From Lepidodermella squamata (lineage: Eukaryota > Gastrotricha): a stretch of DNA of 64,000 nt. Position 1 is the first letter of the stretch, and every line of letters begins with the position of its first letter. Of the stretch, positions 1 through 12,143 are shown piece by piece. A program made the position numbers and the translations under genes. The notes under the pieces are model-generated. The model was given only the letters and a program-made list of their open reading frames with translations, searched no databases and had not been told where the DNA came from. The stretch lies in NCBI GenBank assembly GCA_047495785.1, contig JBLDXI010000013.1, positions 2,418,001-2,482,000 of the forward strand, written 5' to 3'.

Positions 1-2396
1 TATATTCGAAACACAATAAATTCGATGTTTCATCTTCAACTGACTTTTTCTGACTCTAAGTTAATAACGGCTTTAAAAACCATTTGTCAAGGCATGGTTA
101 CCAAGGTTCACGAGTGCCTCTAAAATGAAAAATGAAACGTTATTGTAATTAAATGTAATTTTCTTTAGTTCGAATGACATTTCAATGATCGACAATTATA
201 AAATAATCGAGGTCTGTGCTAATTAAGTGTATCATAGAGTATACCTATTGGAACTTATGATTTTATTTCATTGCTCATGGGCCCATGGACTCATTGCAGC
301 TCCTCCCAACATCGGCGCCGAACAAAATGTTGGCCAAACTAAGACGATAAAATGAATGCATTAGACGAAGTTGGCCGAACATTTTTAAGGACTCCGATCT
401 CAAGACGTTCGCCCAGGTTCGACCAGGCCAAACTGGCGTCGACTAGGTTCAACTAACCGGTGCCGAAAGTTTCAAACTTCAAACAGGCCAAAACAGCTTC
501 GGCTAGGTTTGACCAAGCTAGGTTCGAATAGGTTCGACTAACCGGTGCCGATATGGGTCGTGATTCGATCAAGAGTTGGATAACGTGAATTTTCTGTTGA
601 CCAATCAAGAAACCGAGACGAAGTTGCGGAGAAGCTGACTGCTTCAACCTTGGGGTGCCACTGCCCAGCGAGCTTTGAATGCTTCCTCGTCACTGCCACC
701 AGAGCGAATAAGTAATGATTCTCAGTCTTGATGCATTGCACATTTTATTCAGGAGGATTTTAAATGGCGGTATCAAAACCTTCGCAGAACAGTTTTTATT
801 CGACTGCATTTCGTGATATCAATCGATATTAGAACCCATTATACTTCGACTGATTAAAATTAAATTATCCGTATCAAACATGGTCAATTCTTTATAACTT
901 GTGCGGCGGCATGATTACAATTTTTGTTTTTCCAGGAGTTTCAACTTGCCGCAAAAGCGGACAATAAACTAATTAGGATTAGGATAGTTTTGACCAATAC
1001 TTACGTCAACGTGGGCAAGAGCAGTAGAAACATGCTGTGTTCTCGCTCGTTAAATCTTGGCAGTCCATGTGATTTCAATCAGCTCTTCGTAAAATGACTT
1101 GATTCAGACTCCAGATACTCGATATGAATTCATCAAGCCTATCACAGGACACTTAACAATAAGAAAACCGCAAACAAACATGCAAACAAACGCCTTCCTC
1201 ACAAAGATATCGACACTCAACGTCTATTGACAATCTTCATTCTCAAGGGCTCTGTTAATTTAATCTGAAACAGTTAATCTGTTAACAGTTAATAGTTAAC
1301 AGTTAGTTGCTCTGTTAATCTGAAACAGCTGTTTCCTAAATTTCTCACTGTTCATTCAATATCGAGGGATTCAATTCCATTATTTTATTGGTAAATTTCA
1401 ATTGGCTTCAGACTGAAAGAATTCTGAGCGAATCCCGTTGAGCTTTTAAGCCGTTTCATTCACATAAGCTACAGCAGAACTGAACTATAAGTCAAACAAT
1501 ATTAGCTCCTGCATGATTCCTTCGATTCTTGATAGAATCCGAGGTCGGGACCCGGTTAAGAAATCAGGTCTCGGACTGAAAACTTGAGATCAAAACTCTC
1601 AAAATCCTGCAGTATCCACAAATCTCCTACGACACAAAAACATTTATTTATTACCCAAAATTGTCAATTTGTTTTTTTAATGTTGTTTTAGCAATGAAAT
1701 TAGTTACTTATTGAATAAGATTTTCAGTTTTGACATTTAATTTTTCGAAAATATTTGGCGCTGATGTGGCGTCTTCTGCGTGATTTTAGGTAGTGAGTTG
1801 GAAACCTTCCAAGTCATCTTTAATTTTATGTTAGTCCTGTTCAGATACCATTGTTCTTGATGCCAGATGTCAAATGACATTCGCTTTATGCAGTTGATCG
1901 CGTAAAAGCCAAACTGAGTTCGCTGTAGAGGCGAGAAGCGATGATCTAGAGTGAACGAGACCGACCTATGACGTACCCTTTACCCTTGGTCCATCGTAAA
2001 CTTTCTCGGGAACGCCATCATGGACCATCGTCGTTTTCGCACTTGTCATGCTGATAGTGGATATTAAACTCTTCGGAGCGTGCAACTTGTGACAACTACT
2101 GCTAGGTTCATCTGCTCACTGTCTGTACTTGGAACTTGAAATTCAATTATTACTGCCGGTGGCAGAAATAGCGGCTGCGAGACCCTTACACACATACGCT
2201 GTGCGAATCTACACCCATCCTCTTTCTCCGAATCAGAATTATTTGATTTATTTTCCGTCTTGCCACAGGTAGTGACTTTCAAGTGATTAGTCGACAGAGC
2301 GCCCAGTGAACTACTTTTTGACGAAGCTTGTCGCTGATTACTTCCGATCATTATTGTCAATAGTTTGCATTATAGATTATATAAATAAGTTTTAAA
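1..2396. other. Intergenic stretch, no supported gene
   Basis: I see no reading frame here with splice signals or family resemblance. Two small direct repeats are visible: a unit containing TTCGACTAACCGGTGCCGA at about 441-466 and 529-551, and a CTCTGTTAAT...CTGAAACAG unit at about 1250-1273 and 1310-1328. A TGACGT core lies at 1969-1974, about 420 bases upstream of the HERPUD start. HERPUD genes in other animals are induced by bZIP factors of the unfolded protein response, but a six-base match is weak evidence. A minus-strand 98-codon frame at 2064-2360 has no recognisable content. Confidence 0.6.
441..551. repeat. Short direct repeat pair
   Basis: Two near-identical units of about 23 bases, at 441-466 and 529-551, both ending in AACCGGTGCCGA or ACTAACCGGTGCCGA. 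Related GGTTCGA words occur between them. They may be a degenerate minisatellite or part of an old element. No function can be read from them. Confidence 0.5.
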
Positions 2397-3605
2397 ATGA
2401 AGCTTGTAATCCGCTCGGCAAATCACAAACAACCTGATTTTCCCGTGGTTATCACCGATCAGATGAAGACGATTGGAGATATCAAACTCCATTTATCTCA
2501 AAACTATCCTGACAAGCCCGATAAAGCGTTTATGCGCATGATTTTTCAAGGTCATTTGCTTGCAGATGTTAAGCCAATCAGTGAAGTTTTCAGCGCTGAT
2601 CAAGACGAATACGTCGTACACTTGGTTTGCTTGCCAAGAATAAAAACAGATCCTGAATCGTCTGTCAACTCGACATCAAATACGGCTCCTTCTCCTATTC
2701 AACCACCCAGAGAACCTATTCCGTCAGTACATATCAGAGAAGCGCCTGTCGCTCCTACCGCCTTCACCGGTGTCACTAATCCCTTGCCCGCAGCTGCAAT
2801 TCCGATTCAAGCTATGCCGCAATTGAATTGGGTGAACTCTCCCATTTATCAAAATATATCTGGCCCGGTCCGATCAGATGTTGCTTTCACAGAGTGGTAC
2901 GCTCGGTATTATGCGGGCTGGTTGATGTATTTGTCAACGCTACAGGCCCAAGCTATGGGGGTTTCTAATGCTGATATAATCCGTTTACAAGGTCAGTTCC
3001 AAAGTCCTAACGTACAGCAAGTCCCACCACCCCCGCCTGGCGCTGCTGGTAACCCAAACGAAGGCCAACCCGCTCAACAAAGGGCCCAGGATAATCGAGG
3101 TATAAATGCTGCTGCTGGGCCTTTGTTCGACGATGATGATGAAGATGGAAGAGCACGTGATTTGCTCGATTGGGTATATGTCGCTGTCCGAGCAGGAATT
3201 CTGCTTTCACTCATATACTTGTACTCGAGCATTCCTCGTATCGTCGCCCTTATTGCTATGCTTGGTTCTGTTTGGCTTTTGCGAGCTGCCGTCGGCGGTT
3301 TGAACAGAGGTCAGCAAAGACAAGGTCAACAGCCAGCTCAACAGAGACAGGAAAACAATCAACAACAACAACCGCCGCAACAGCCCCCGCCTGAAAATAA
3401 TGGCGCCGAACCTGCAGCAGCTGCGGCAGCTCGACCCGCATCTGAAGCGCCGCCCGCGAATGCTGAAAATCAGCAACCAGCCGTTCAACCACCTGTCCCG
3501 GCACCTGTTCCGACTTACCGAATCGTATTGAGTGCAATCGCTGGCTTCTTTTTATCCCTGTTCCCGGACGCCCCTGGCTTGCAACAACACCAGCATCTCG
3601 ACTGA
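2397..3605 (+). CDS. HERPUD1: HERPUD-like ubiquitin-domain ER membrane protein
   Basis: Single-exon gene of 402 residues. Residues 1-80 form a ubiquitin-like domain (starts MKLVIRSANHKQ, with the FQGHLL turn near residue 50). A Pro/Gln-rich linker follows, then a block rich in Trp and Tyr near residues 150-200 (EWYARYYAGWLMYL), which resembles the conserved HERP core. An acidic patch (DDDDEDG) precedes a hydrophobic hairpin at about 260-300. The tail is Gln/Pro/Ala-rich. HERPUD proteins are ER membrane scaffolds of the Hrd1 ER-associated degradation complex and are induced by ER stress. The length matches the family (about 390-400). A TATA-like stretch lies only about 15-25 bases before the ATG. 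A polyadenylation signal AATAAA is at 3763-3768, just before the next gene. Confidence 0.92.
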   Translation: MKLVIRSANHKQPDFPVVITDQMKTIGDIKLHLSQNYPDKPDKAFMRMIFQGHLLADVKPISEVFSADQDEYVVHLVCLPRIKTDPESSVNSTSNTAPSPIQPPREPIPSVHIREAPVAPTAFTGVTNPLPAAAIPIQAMPQLNWVNSPIYQNISGPVRSDVAFTEWYARYYAGWLMYLSTLQAQAMGVSNADIIRLQGQFQSPNVQQVPPPPPGAAGNPNEGQPAQQRAQDNRGINAAAGPLFDDDDEDGRARDLLDWVYVAVRAGILLSLIYLYSSIPRIVALIAMLGSVWLLRAAVGGLNRGQQRQGQQPAQQRQENNQQQQPPQQPPPENNGAEPAAAAAARPASEAPPANAENQQPAVQPPVPAPVPTYRIVLSAIAGFFLSLFPDAPGLQQHQHLD

Positions 3606-3843
3606 GAAATTTTTCATTGAAAGCATGCTGTGAAAAGGCACAATATACTTCATGGAAACTTGAAAAGGTGGCATCACTGTGTAATAACAATATGATGATG
3701 GTATTTTAGTAAATTCTGTTACTTCGCTTTTTGACATTGAAAAACAGTCATATTTATTGAGAAATAAATCTATAGTGCATTTGTTCAATCGGCTCGTGTG
3801 TTTTTGCATTTATAGTAAATATTAGTCACTTGATTTGAACTTT

Positions 3844-5717
3844 ATGTCGGGAAAAATCAAGCAGATCGTTCCACCTCACGCTCCGATTTCTCGGATCGAG
3901 CTATTAATTTACGCAATTGCATTTGTTTCAAGCCTCGGATATGGAATATACAACGTTGCTCAAGTTTCATCATGTAAACCTTTTGGAATAATAAAAATTT
4001 AAAAACTTTACGAAGTTCATTTTTTCGCCAGTGATAAGCAGCCATCTGGATTTGAAACAACGATTATTGGCGAAAGGACTCTTGCTCAAATCATATCGGG
4101 TAAGTTTCGAACGTATCATCGAGCTTCTTTTCTAAAATTTTCCAAACATAGGACAATAAAGACACTGAATGGAGAGCTTTCGAAAGCTCGCTTTTTGTAT
4201 TCGCTATTTTTTACTTGATAAACGCAGCAACAACCTGGGTTTTGAAACATTTCGCAGCTCTACAGGTAATTTTGAATTGAAAACTTCCTTAATTTTTACC
4301 ATGAACAATTTCAGTATCGGCGATATTTTGCTACGTTCATCGGCATCGCAAATAAGATTTTTGTCATCGGGCCTTACAATACCACTGTAATGCTTGCAAG
4401 TGCCACTTTCACTTACTTCGGCATGTGTTTCACAAATCCGCTCGTTGTTAGCTGGCTCATCGGCCTCATTATAACACATCAGCCATTTGAAGTAATTTTT
4501 TCCCATTCAGCATTGAGTAATATTTTATTACCGATTTTCCAAAGTTTGAAAAAGGGAAAAATTCTTCATTTCCTATTCCGGTCGAACAATTCGCCAAATC
4601 ATTCGCATATTGGCATTTTGCATGGAACGTTATGAGATATATCAGGTTTGAACCTTTGATAGCATTGCATTTTATTGAAAATTGCCATGTTTTCTAGTTT
4701 TGGCTCTGAATGGAGCTGGAATCGATCGAGGCAGAGTCAAAAGAACGATGCTGACCGACATGAAACTTACTCATTCATCGATTTGTTATGTTACTGCTTC
4801 TACTCGCCTACTCTGATCGGTCCATTGATTTCGTACCCAGAATTTCATCGACAAGTTATCCGCAGCGAAAATTTGTTGGATTCCGATTTAACAACAAAAT
4901 TTTCGACCAAAACGTTTCTACGCAAAACTGGGATTGTTGTATCTTGGGCCGTGGTCGTGTTATTTACGAAAGAATTTTTATATTTACACGTGATCAACGT
5001 CAGTACGGATTTGGCTAAGCTATTGAATGGATGGGGCGCGACGGCATTCAGTAAGATTTTATATTAAATTAATTTAAAAATTAAAATTAAAATTTTTCAG
5101 CCTGGGCTCATGGACAGTTTTTTCAAGCGAAATATATGGTGATATATGGCGCACCGTGGCTTGCGGCTTACTTAGACGGGGCCGTTCAACTGCTGCCTTT
5201 ACCAATTTTCATCTCGCGAGTTTATTCCTACTCGCAAATGTGGAAATATTTTGACACTGGACTGTATGATTTTATCAAGCGTTACATTTACATTCCACTT
5301 GGCGGCTCGAAAGATCACTTGTTGTCTAGTCTCGGTGTATTCACCTTTGTTTTTGTTTGGCATGGGCTTAATAAGTCAATTTTTATATGGACCGCTGTCA
5401 GTTTCTGCCAAGTTTTATTAGAGCGGCATTTTTCTACGGCAGCTGATGATTCAAATTCTTTATTATTCCGATATTTTCGTAACAATTTATCCGCATCCAA
5501 TTGGAGACGTTTAACAGCATTGGGCTGGTCGACGAGCTTCCACCTGACTGTTGCTGTAATTCCGTATTTTCTAATGAGTGATGAAGTTGGCGAATTGATG
5601 TCTTATTGGATTATGAGAAATTTCGATGTTGTGTTCTTTATTCGTGCGATTTTTACTTATTGCTGGGTACAGACTGTGTTTTCATGGGAGAACTGGCATG
5701 CAGGCTTTCAGCTGTAA
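3844..5717 (+). CDS. HHAT: HHAT-like MBOAT acyltransferase, copy 1
   Basis: Seven exons read in frame: 3844-3973, 4032-4099, 4152-4265, 4315-4491, 4545-4645, 4698-5050, 5101-5717 (519 residues). It is a multispanning membrane-bound O-acyltransferase. Hallmarks are SYPEFHRQV, the MWKYFDTGLYDF loop, YIYIPLGG, and FVFVWHG with the invariant catalytic His at about residue 402. An Asp at about 366 may be its partner. These match Hedgehog acyltransferase (HHAT/Rasp), which palmitoylates the N terminus of Hedgehog-type ligands in the ER, and the related GUP1 group. The acceptor substrate cannot be read from sequence. The start is only about 240 bases after the HERPUD stop, behind an acceptor-like TTTATAG at 3810-3815. 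AATAAA is at 3943 bases into the gene's downstream side, at 5943-5948. Confidence 0.88.
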
Positions 5718-6549
5718 GTCTCCAGTCGTAAAATCTCCAGCCTTTTAGCCATCTATTGCTTCATTTCCATAATTTTCTAGATCTGAGTGAGCGATTCTGC
5801 ATTCCTTTCCATCATCGATTTTTTTCCCTGATTGATGATCTTTCAACTTTACCTTATCTGGTCAGTGATTTCTTGTCCCTTTTTATTTTATAAACCTGTT
5901 TATGACTGTTGCTCATGATTAGTTACCAGGTTTCGGTGCTGAAATAAATTTCGAATATGACTATAAAATGTGAAGCATGTTTTTATTGCGTATCTTCAGC
6001 AGTTTTTTCAATTGCAGGAAATCATCCAATTTATCCTGCATGAATGACAATATTAAAAGATTCCTTCATTTGATTAGAAAAACGATGCGCTAATTAAGAA
6101 CGCGTAAAAAACGATCTATGAATAGCTCGAGTTTCAATAGCTCTGAACCCGCTGGCACAAACACGGCCTGAGCAAAGTAGGATCGAATTAAATTATTTAT
6201 TTTTGTGTGGTAAACTCGCAAAGATTCGAGGCACCCTAAGGTTCGAAGAGGTTTTTTTATAGTCCGGCAATCGAGTTTTCTACACAACTCTACACTACTG
6301 TTTTTGCTGCTCTCCAAATGAGCTTCAGTAGAGGGCCACCCGACAGTTCAAAATGATTAAACCAAGCACGAGCGTTTGAATTTTGAATCAGCAAAACTAG
6401 ATTTGATGGCACGAGCCAACTGCTATTTTTCTAATCACGTCCGCCAATGAGAGCAGTTGGAATTTCAATTTGAATTTCAAGAACCTCTGCTACCTTGAAT
6501 AGTAGTTGAGTCATAAATATAACAATATTTTTGCGTTCAACTGTTCGCC
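5718..6549. other. Spacer between the two HHAT-like genes
   Basis: The first 230 bases hold the presumed 3' UTR of copy 1, with AATAAA at 5943-5948. The rest shows no gene. A minus-strand frame at 6090-6317 has no family resemblance. Copy 2 probably has its own promoter here. Confidence 0.5.
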
Positions 6550-8424
6550 ATGGCTATCGAAGTCGATAGCACAAGAACCAAGCAATCCTCTTCGCCACAC
6601 GCCGCTATTTTCAAAGTTGAGCTTCTGTTTTACGCTGTAGCATTCACGCCAGCATTGGGATACGGTATTTACAATGTAGCTCAAGTTTCCAGCGGTAAAT
6701 TTTGAAAAAATATTCTGTTTAAAACTATTATAATTGCTGTTTCAAGCTATTGCCGGCCACGAGAAGCTTTCAAAAAGTCTGCTGAGCCCGGGAGTTTTGA
6801 TCAGAACTTATCGGGTGAGTTTGCGATTAAGTTAAATTCGAGGTAACATTGAATGAATAACACAGGACGATAAGGACAGAGAATGGAATGTCTTTGAAGA
6901 CAGCCTCACCTTATTCTTGAAATTCAATTTGTTAAACGCGGCTGTTACATGTACTTTGAAATACCTATCGGTTCTTCAGGTAAGGTCTCCTGCATTCAAT
7001 AATTTTGACCCTTTTTACGATTTTTTATTAGTATCGGCGCTACTTCGCAACTACCATCGGAATAGTGCTAATTTTTTTCTTTATTGGTCCATTAAACACT
7101 TCTATTATGCTTGCATTCGCCGCCTTCACCTATTTCGGCATGCGTTTTGGCAATTCAATGCTTGTTGGATGGCTTATGGTTCCAATTATAATCAAACGGA
7201 TTTTCGAAGTAATAATTGAATTTTGATTGACCCCAAAATGATACACCTTTCAAGTTTGAAAAAGGTGAACATTCAGCTTTCCCGATTCCAATTTCGAAAT
7301 TCGCCCCATTACTTTCGTCGGTACATTTGTCTTGGAATGTTATGAGATACATAAGGTCAGTCTTTGGAAGCTTCATACGTCCCAAAATTGATATTAAAAG
7401 CTTTGACCTGGAAGCTTTGGATCTGAATGGCATTGGCTTCGATCGAGACAAAATCTGAAGAATGAATTCAGTAACCAATCGGAAAATTATTCGTTTATCG
7501 ATTTTTTGTGCTACTGCTTCTACCCGCCAACTTTAATCGGACCTCTGATTTCATATCCCGAATTTCATCGACAAGTCATTCGAAGTGGGAATATCCAATC
7601 AACGTTTAGCGCCAGGATGATTTTGCGGCAATTTGCGACGGTTGGAATCTGGGCTTTTGTCGTCCTGTTGACCAAGGAATTTTTGTATCTTCACGTCATA
7701 AATCTTAGTGCTGAATTGGCCAAGTTATTAAATGTATGGGGAGCTGGTGGATTCAGTTGAGTTTTTCAATAATTTTTAATATTTTCGACACAATTCGAAT
7801 TTTTTAGCATGGGCCCATGCGCAATTTTTCCAGGCAAAATATATGGTTATCTACGGAGTCCCCTGGCTAGCTGCTTATCTGGACGGAGCAGTTCAACTAC
7901 TACCCCTGCCGACTTTCATATCCCGAGTTTACCACTACTCGATGATGTGGAAATATTTTGACACCGGGTTGTATGATTTCATCAAGCGATATATCTACAT
8001 TCCACTAGGCGGGACAAAGTACCATTCCATAACCAGCCTCGCTGTTTTCTCCTTCGTCTTTGCATGGCATGGACTAAGTAGGTCGATTTTCATTTGGAGC
8101 GCAGTCAGCTTCTGCCAAGTCATGTTGGAGCGTTATTTTTCAACAGCTGCTGATGACTCGAATTCGTGGATTTTTCGCCGTTTCCGATCAACGCTTTCTC
8201 CATCGAATTGGCGACGTTTAACCGCCCTCGGTTGGTCGATGAGTTATGGTTTGACTGTTGCTAGTTTTCCATACCTTGTGATGAGTGATAAAGTTGCCGA
8301 TTTAATGTCTCCCTTACTCGTCAGAAATTTGGATGCAGTTTGCCTTGTTCGAACAGCGCTCACCTATTGCTGGGTGCAAACTGTTTTCTCATGGGAGAAT
8401 TGGCATGCTGGGTTTTCTTTGTGA
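6550..8424 (+). CDS. HHAT: HHAT-like MBOAT acyltransferase, copy 2
   Basis: Seven exons: 6550-6694, 6747-6814, 6866-6979, 7032-7208, 7255-7355, 7415-7755, 7808-8424 (520 residues). Every intron has the same position and phase as in the upstream copy, and exons 2, 3, 4, 5 and 7 have identical lengths, so this is a tandem duplicate. The MBOAT motifs are kept: SYPEFHRQV, MWKYFDTGLYDF, YIYIPLGG, and FVFAWHG with the catalytic His at about residue 403. Intron 5 needs the distal acceptor at 7413-7414, because the nearer AG gives a stop. The last donor is GTTGAG, a weak form. Both copies look intact, so they may have split tissues or substrates. AATAAA is at 8435-8440. Confidence 0.88.
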
Positions 8425-8770
8425 CAAATGTTAAAATAAAAAATAAAAAATGAACTTTTGGCCATGTTGTGACGCTATTAATGATGTCAGATATCGAGCT
8501 GAGGGCCATGAAGTAACATTCCAGAAACTATAATGACCCGATAAAAATGAATCAACTTGTCACGAAACTTTCTCGGTGCAACAACCAGGCTTCCCGCGCA
8601 TTTTTTACCACTAAATTGTCTCGGAAAATGATAATGCGTTTGCAGCACGAAATTGATGAAGTTATCGTTTTTCCTCTATAAAAAATTACTGCTCATACCT
8701 GCAGAGTTTATAACGATTCAGCTCAATTACTCATAGCACTAAGCGAAACAATTTCTAGTTCCCGAGAGCC

Positions 8771-9626
8771 ATGGCGGAATACGGAGCTACCACGGATCAG
8801 CCATTTGCAGAAAGGAGGGTAAGAACAGCCCACAATTTAATCGCCAGTTTAGTCAATCTGCCGCTATTAGGATTCCGATAGCCCGGTTAGGGTTATGGAT
8901 GAATACAATCACGGGCTATGCAGCTGCTTCGACAACTTTGGGAATTGTAAACCTGATTTTTTGAGAACGCATGGATGTTTTCAAGCTAACTGTTTCGAAT
9001 TTACAGGCATCATTGTGACATTCTGTTTCCCGATTGCGGCGTGTATTGTGGCCCACAGGCTTGCTGAAAACGTTTTGTATCCAATTTGCTTCGGTATTGA
9101 CTCATTGTTTCTCATCTAAACAAACCAAACCAAAATGTGAAATGATTCGTTCAAACAGGACCCATTCCGTTGAGCGTGCGTTTCCGAAGCGTAGCAAAAA
9201 TTGAGGTAAGTTCCGAATTCATAAAGCTAAAGTTCAAATTACGCTTGATCACCTCATTCCTCCTCTTCGCCTATTATTTCCTAAACTTGATGGTCAGTTC
9301 TCCGTGAGAATATTGCCATCTTTCATAATTTCCAGTCCAATGAAAATGCGAAAACTGAATTAGTGAAAATTAAGGTGGTTTCTGAAGGATTTGAACGCTA
9401 ATAATCTCCCGTCATTATTCCCTAAAATGATGAAATATTTCGATCAAGAAATGCCTGTTATACTTTTCTTAATGTCAGATGCCAACTATATTTTTCCAAT
9501 AATTGTCTACTTATACAGCAAGGAATGTGCGAAGAAGGTATGCAATGGGTCTGCTGCCCGCTGTGTTCCATGTGCCGCATGATGAACGAAATGGAATCTC
9601 GCGGATTCGCCATGGAGCGCGTCTAA
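8771..9626 (+). CDS. PLAC8-family cysteine-rich protein
   Basis: Five small exons: 8771-8818, 8871-8946, 9007-9093, 9159-9205, 9519-9626 (121 residues). The joined protein shows the PLAC8 pattern: HGLCSCFDNFGNC, then a hydrophobic stretch, ENVLYPICFG, a basic VRFRSVAKIE segment, and the C-terminal WVCCPLCSMCRMMNEM block. The family is found in animals and plants and has been linked to metal handling, organ size and differentiation. Its biochemistry is unclear. Here the usual FCPC core reads TFCFPIAAC, so one Cys is replaced. The length is typical (about 110-120). Intron 4 is 313 bases, much longer than its neighbours. The polyA signal is at 9713-9718. The gene converges on NUDCD1, with only 209 bases between the stops. 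Confidence 0.8.
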
Positions 9627-9835
9627 TTCATCCCCATAACCCAACACTGGTCTCCTTCACCACGAATAAGGTTGCGGAATATTTATCCTTGCTTTCAATG
9701 GGAATGAATGGAAATAAAAACACAGCGGAAAAATATTCAAAAATGACTTTATTCGCTCGATAAAGCTTGATTAGATTGACTTCGGAAGACTTATTCAGTG
9801 TTCACAACTTGTTTTTGTTTATTATTATATTTCAT

Positions 9836-12053
9836 TCAGGAAGCTTGTTCCAACATGAATTTGACCAATCGCTTCTGCGTGAGAACAAAAATAGCCGAAT
9901 TTGTGACCTGGAATCCAATGATAGCCTCATCAGGTGGGTCGATAGCAATCACATGTTGGCGCGAAACCGTCTGTTTTCCGCCGCTTTTCCGATTAATCAG
10001 AGTAGCAGGCTCCGCACACCGGTACACATAGATGTGATGTCGGCAGTCGGCGACAGCAGCCAGTCTCAAATCAGGCGTGCAGGACGTGAATCTTCGGTTT
10101 TCTTTCGATTGCAAAACATAACCGAGGGCGTCGAAAGTTGACACGTGTTCGAAAGATCGCTTCACAGTAGCAGATGAGTAGTCGCTAACTGGTCGCCAAA
10201 CACACCCGTCTACATCGCTTTTAATACAAACATCGACATTGGGATGCGAGCGGTTGAATAAGAAGGCTTGGGGTGAGCCGACGTAAATGATGGCACAAGT
10301 TTTTCCGCTTTCGTCGAACCACTGAACGACGGCTTCGTTTTCAGATTCTTCGCCATTTTTGCTTATTTTCGCGCTCACGTCATCAGCTTCATCGTCATCG
10401 TAAATCGACTGACGTCCGTGCTTTTCTCCTGGATGCGTCAATTCTCGAACCTAGAACATAAAGGTAAACAAATCAGTAAATTTCAGTTCGCAAAAACAAG
10501 TCAAGGCCGTTAAAAAGTTGAGCAAAATTACCGGCAAATCGCGAAAAACACTGACTTCAAAAAGGACAATTCAGTATAAAATCAAAATCAAACTAATATT
10601 TCCCGAACTTAATATTTCCCATTTATATGAAAAAACCATGCCCAAACAGCAAAAATAGCATAAATGAGAATGAGCATGGAGATTTTATAAGAAATAAGAA
10701 AACTATTAGCGCTAAAATCCGCCCTGGCAATGCCAAGTTGATCCTGCGATTTTCCCATGTTTGATTAAAAAGTTGTGGCTTCTTCAAAATATCGTGAGAA
10801 ATACAGTTTTTCTCATAACTCACAAGTTCCAGCTGTTCTTCGTTGAGAATCATATGGCCCCGCTCATCACCAATAATGCACGTGATCCAGGTTGCTGGCT
10901 CGGCTTTAGTCAGAGTTATTTCCAACTTCTTGATACAGGGGTGATCAGCATAGGGATCCTTCACGAACTCAGGGCTATCATCCAAAGTCCAAGTTGAGCC
11001 CTCTACATCAATATCACCTCCAAGTTGCCCACTCAGTTCAAAGCCGCCGAGAGATTCCTCGCCATTTACTTTCACGTGAATAGCATCGCGTTTGAATTCA
11101 ACAGAGATGTCCTCTTTTTTCGTGTTGACTTGAAGAGATGAGAAAGTTAGCACGACTGATTCCTTGTCCTGGTGCCACGAATATAAACGCCCTTCGCCTG
11201 GTGCAGTTTTATGCTCAGTTTCTACCTCTTCAGGCAACATTACGTTGATAAAAGGTCGTTCGCCTCCCAAAATCACGCCGTCACCTTTGCCCTTTCGGAC
11301 AGCTAGTGAGCATGTTGAGCTTGAAACAAATCGACCCTGGCATGAAATCGCCCATGATAATCCGTCATCGGATTTTGAAAGCCGATGCCAATAGACAGAA
11401 GTGGCGAAACCACTCTCTTCAGAAATCGTCGCTCTGTTGGCTGAGGCTAGTTTCGTCCGAACCCATTGCGGTAATTCGTTGCAGCTCTCAGCGGCCAGGC
11501 TGAAAAAGTCAATAGTCCCATCCTCGGCAACGCTGGCATTGTCCATAATCACAGCATGAGGAGCAGTACCTTCGTTTGGCAGTTCGCCCGTCCAAACAAC
11601 TTTAGCACCGAGTTCTGGAGTTTTTGTAACTTCCAAGACGAACACGCCGCCAACACCATTTTCAACAATCAAAACTTTTTCGCTAGCGAAACTGGCTGAT
11701 ATTGTTAGACCCTGCTTGCTAGAATCGGCAGGAACTTTCCAAACCGCCTTACGGGTAAACATATCATCCAGGTCTATTAAGACCAACTCGCCAGATGAGT
11801 TGAAGACAGCGCCAATGCTACTTTCTCCATCTCCAACAGAATTCACGGCAAGTGCGTTAAAATCCGTGCAGATTTTCGCGTGGTGGAAAGAATGGCAGGA
11901 CTCGGGCTTGTAGCATTCCGAAATTTCACTGTCCAATTTCAACTCAGACGACAAAAAGGCATCCAGAGACAGCTTGTACGACTCGAAATGGGGATTCAAC
12001 AGTGACCGATTCGGTCTCAAATCAATTACAGATGTTTTGTGTTCAACAATCAT
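9836..12053 (-). CDS. NUDCD1: NUDCD1, CS-domain Hsp90 co-chaperone-like protein
   Basis: Two coding blocks, 12053-10704 and 10450-9836 (about 654 residues). A beta-rich N-terminal half is followed by a CS (p23-like) domain at about 290-393 (YSWHQDKESVVLTF ... LEITLTKAEPATWI), as in NudC proteins. The C-terminal block keeps FDALGYV, YNRK-like INRKSGGK and a final region (IIGFQVTNSAIFVLTQKRL) that closely resembles human NUDCD1. The protein binds Hsp90 and WD-repeat clients in the cytoplasm. The exon junction is uncertain: I used donor GTTTTC at 10703-10698 and acceptor TAG at 10453-10451, which keep frame, but GTTTTC is a weak donor. Its ATG lies 90 bases after the MPHOSPH6 stop, behind an acceptor-like TTTGTAG. 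A minus-strand AATAAA lies at 9753-9748. Confidence 0.85.
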
Positions 12054-12143
12054 TATTAAGGCCTACAAACGTGAAAATAATAACTCATCAGCTGACTAAC
12101 CTTTAACAAATAAAAATGGAGACAACAGATAATTAATAATTAA

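Noticed and set aside
453-741. Two overlapping minus-strand frames sharing the CACCGGT repeat
   Set aside because: They are open only by chance over the short direct repeats and show no protein-like composition.
2064-2360. 98-codon minus-strand frame upstream of HERPUD
   Set aside because: No family likeness, no clear promoter or splice context, and it overlaps the presumed HERPUD promoter.
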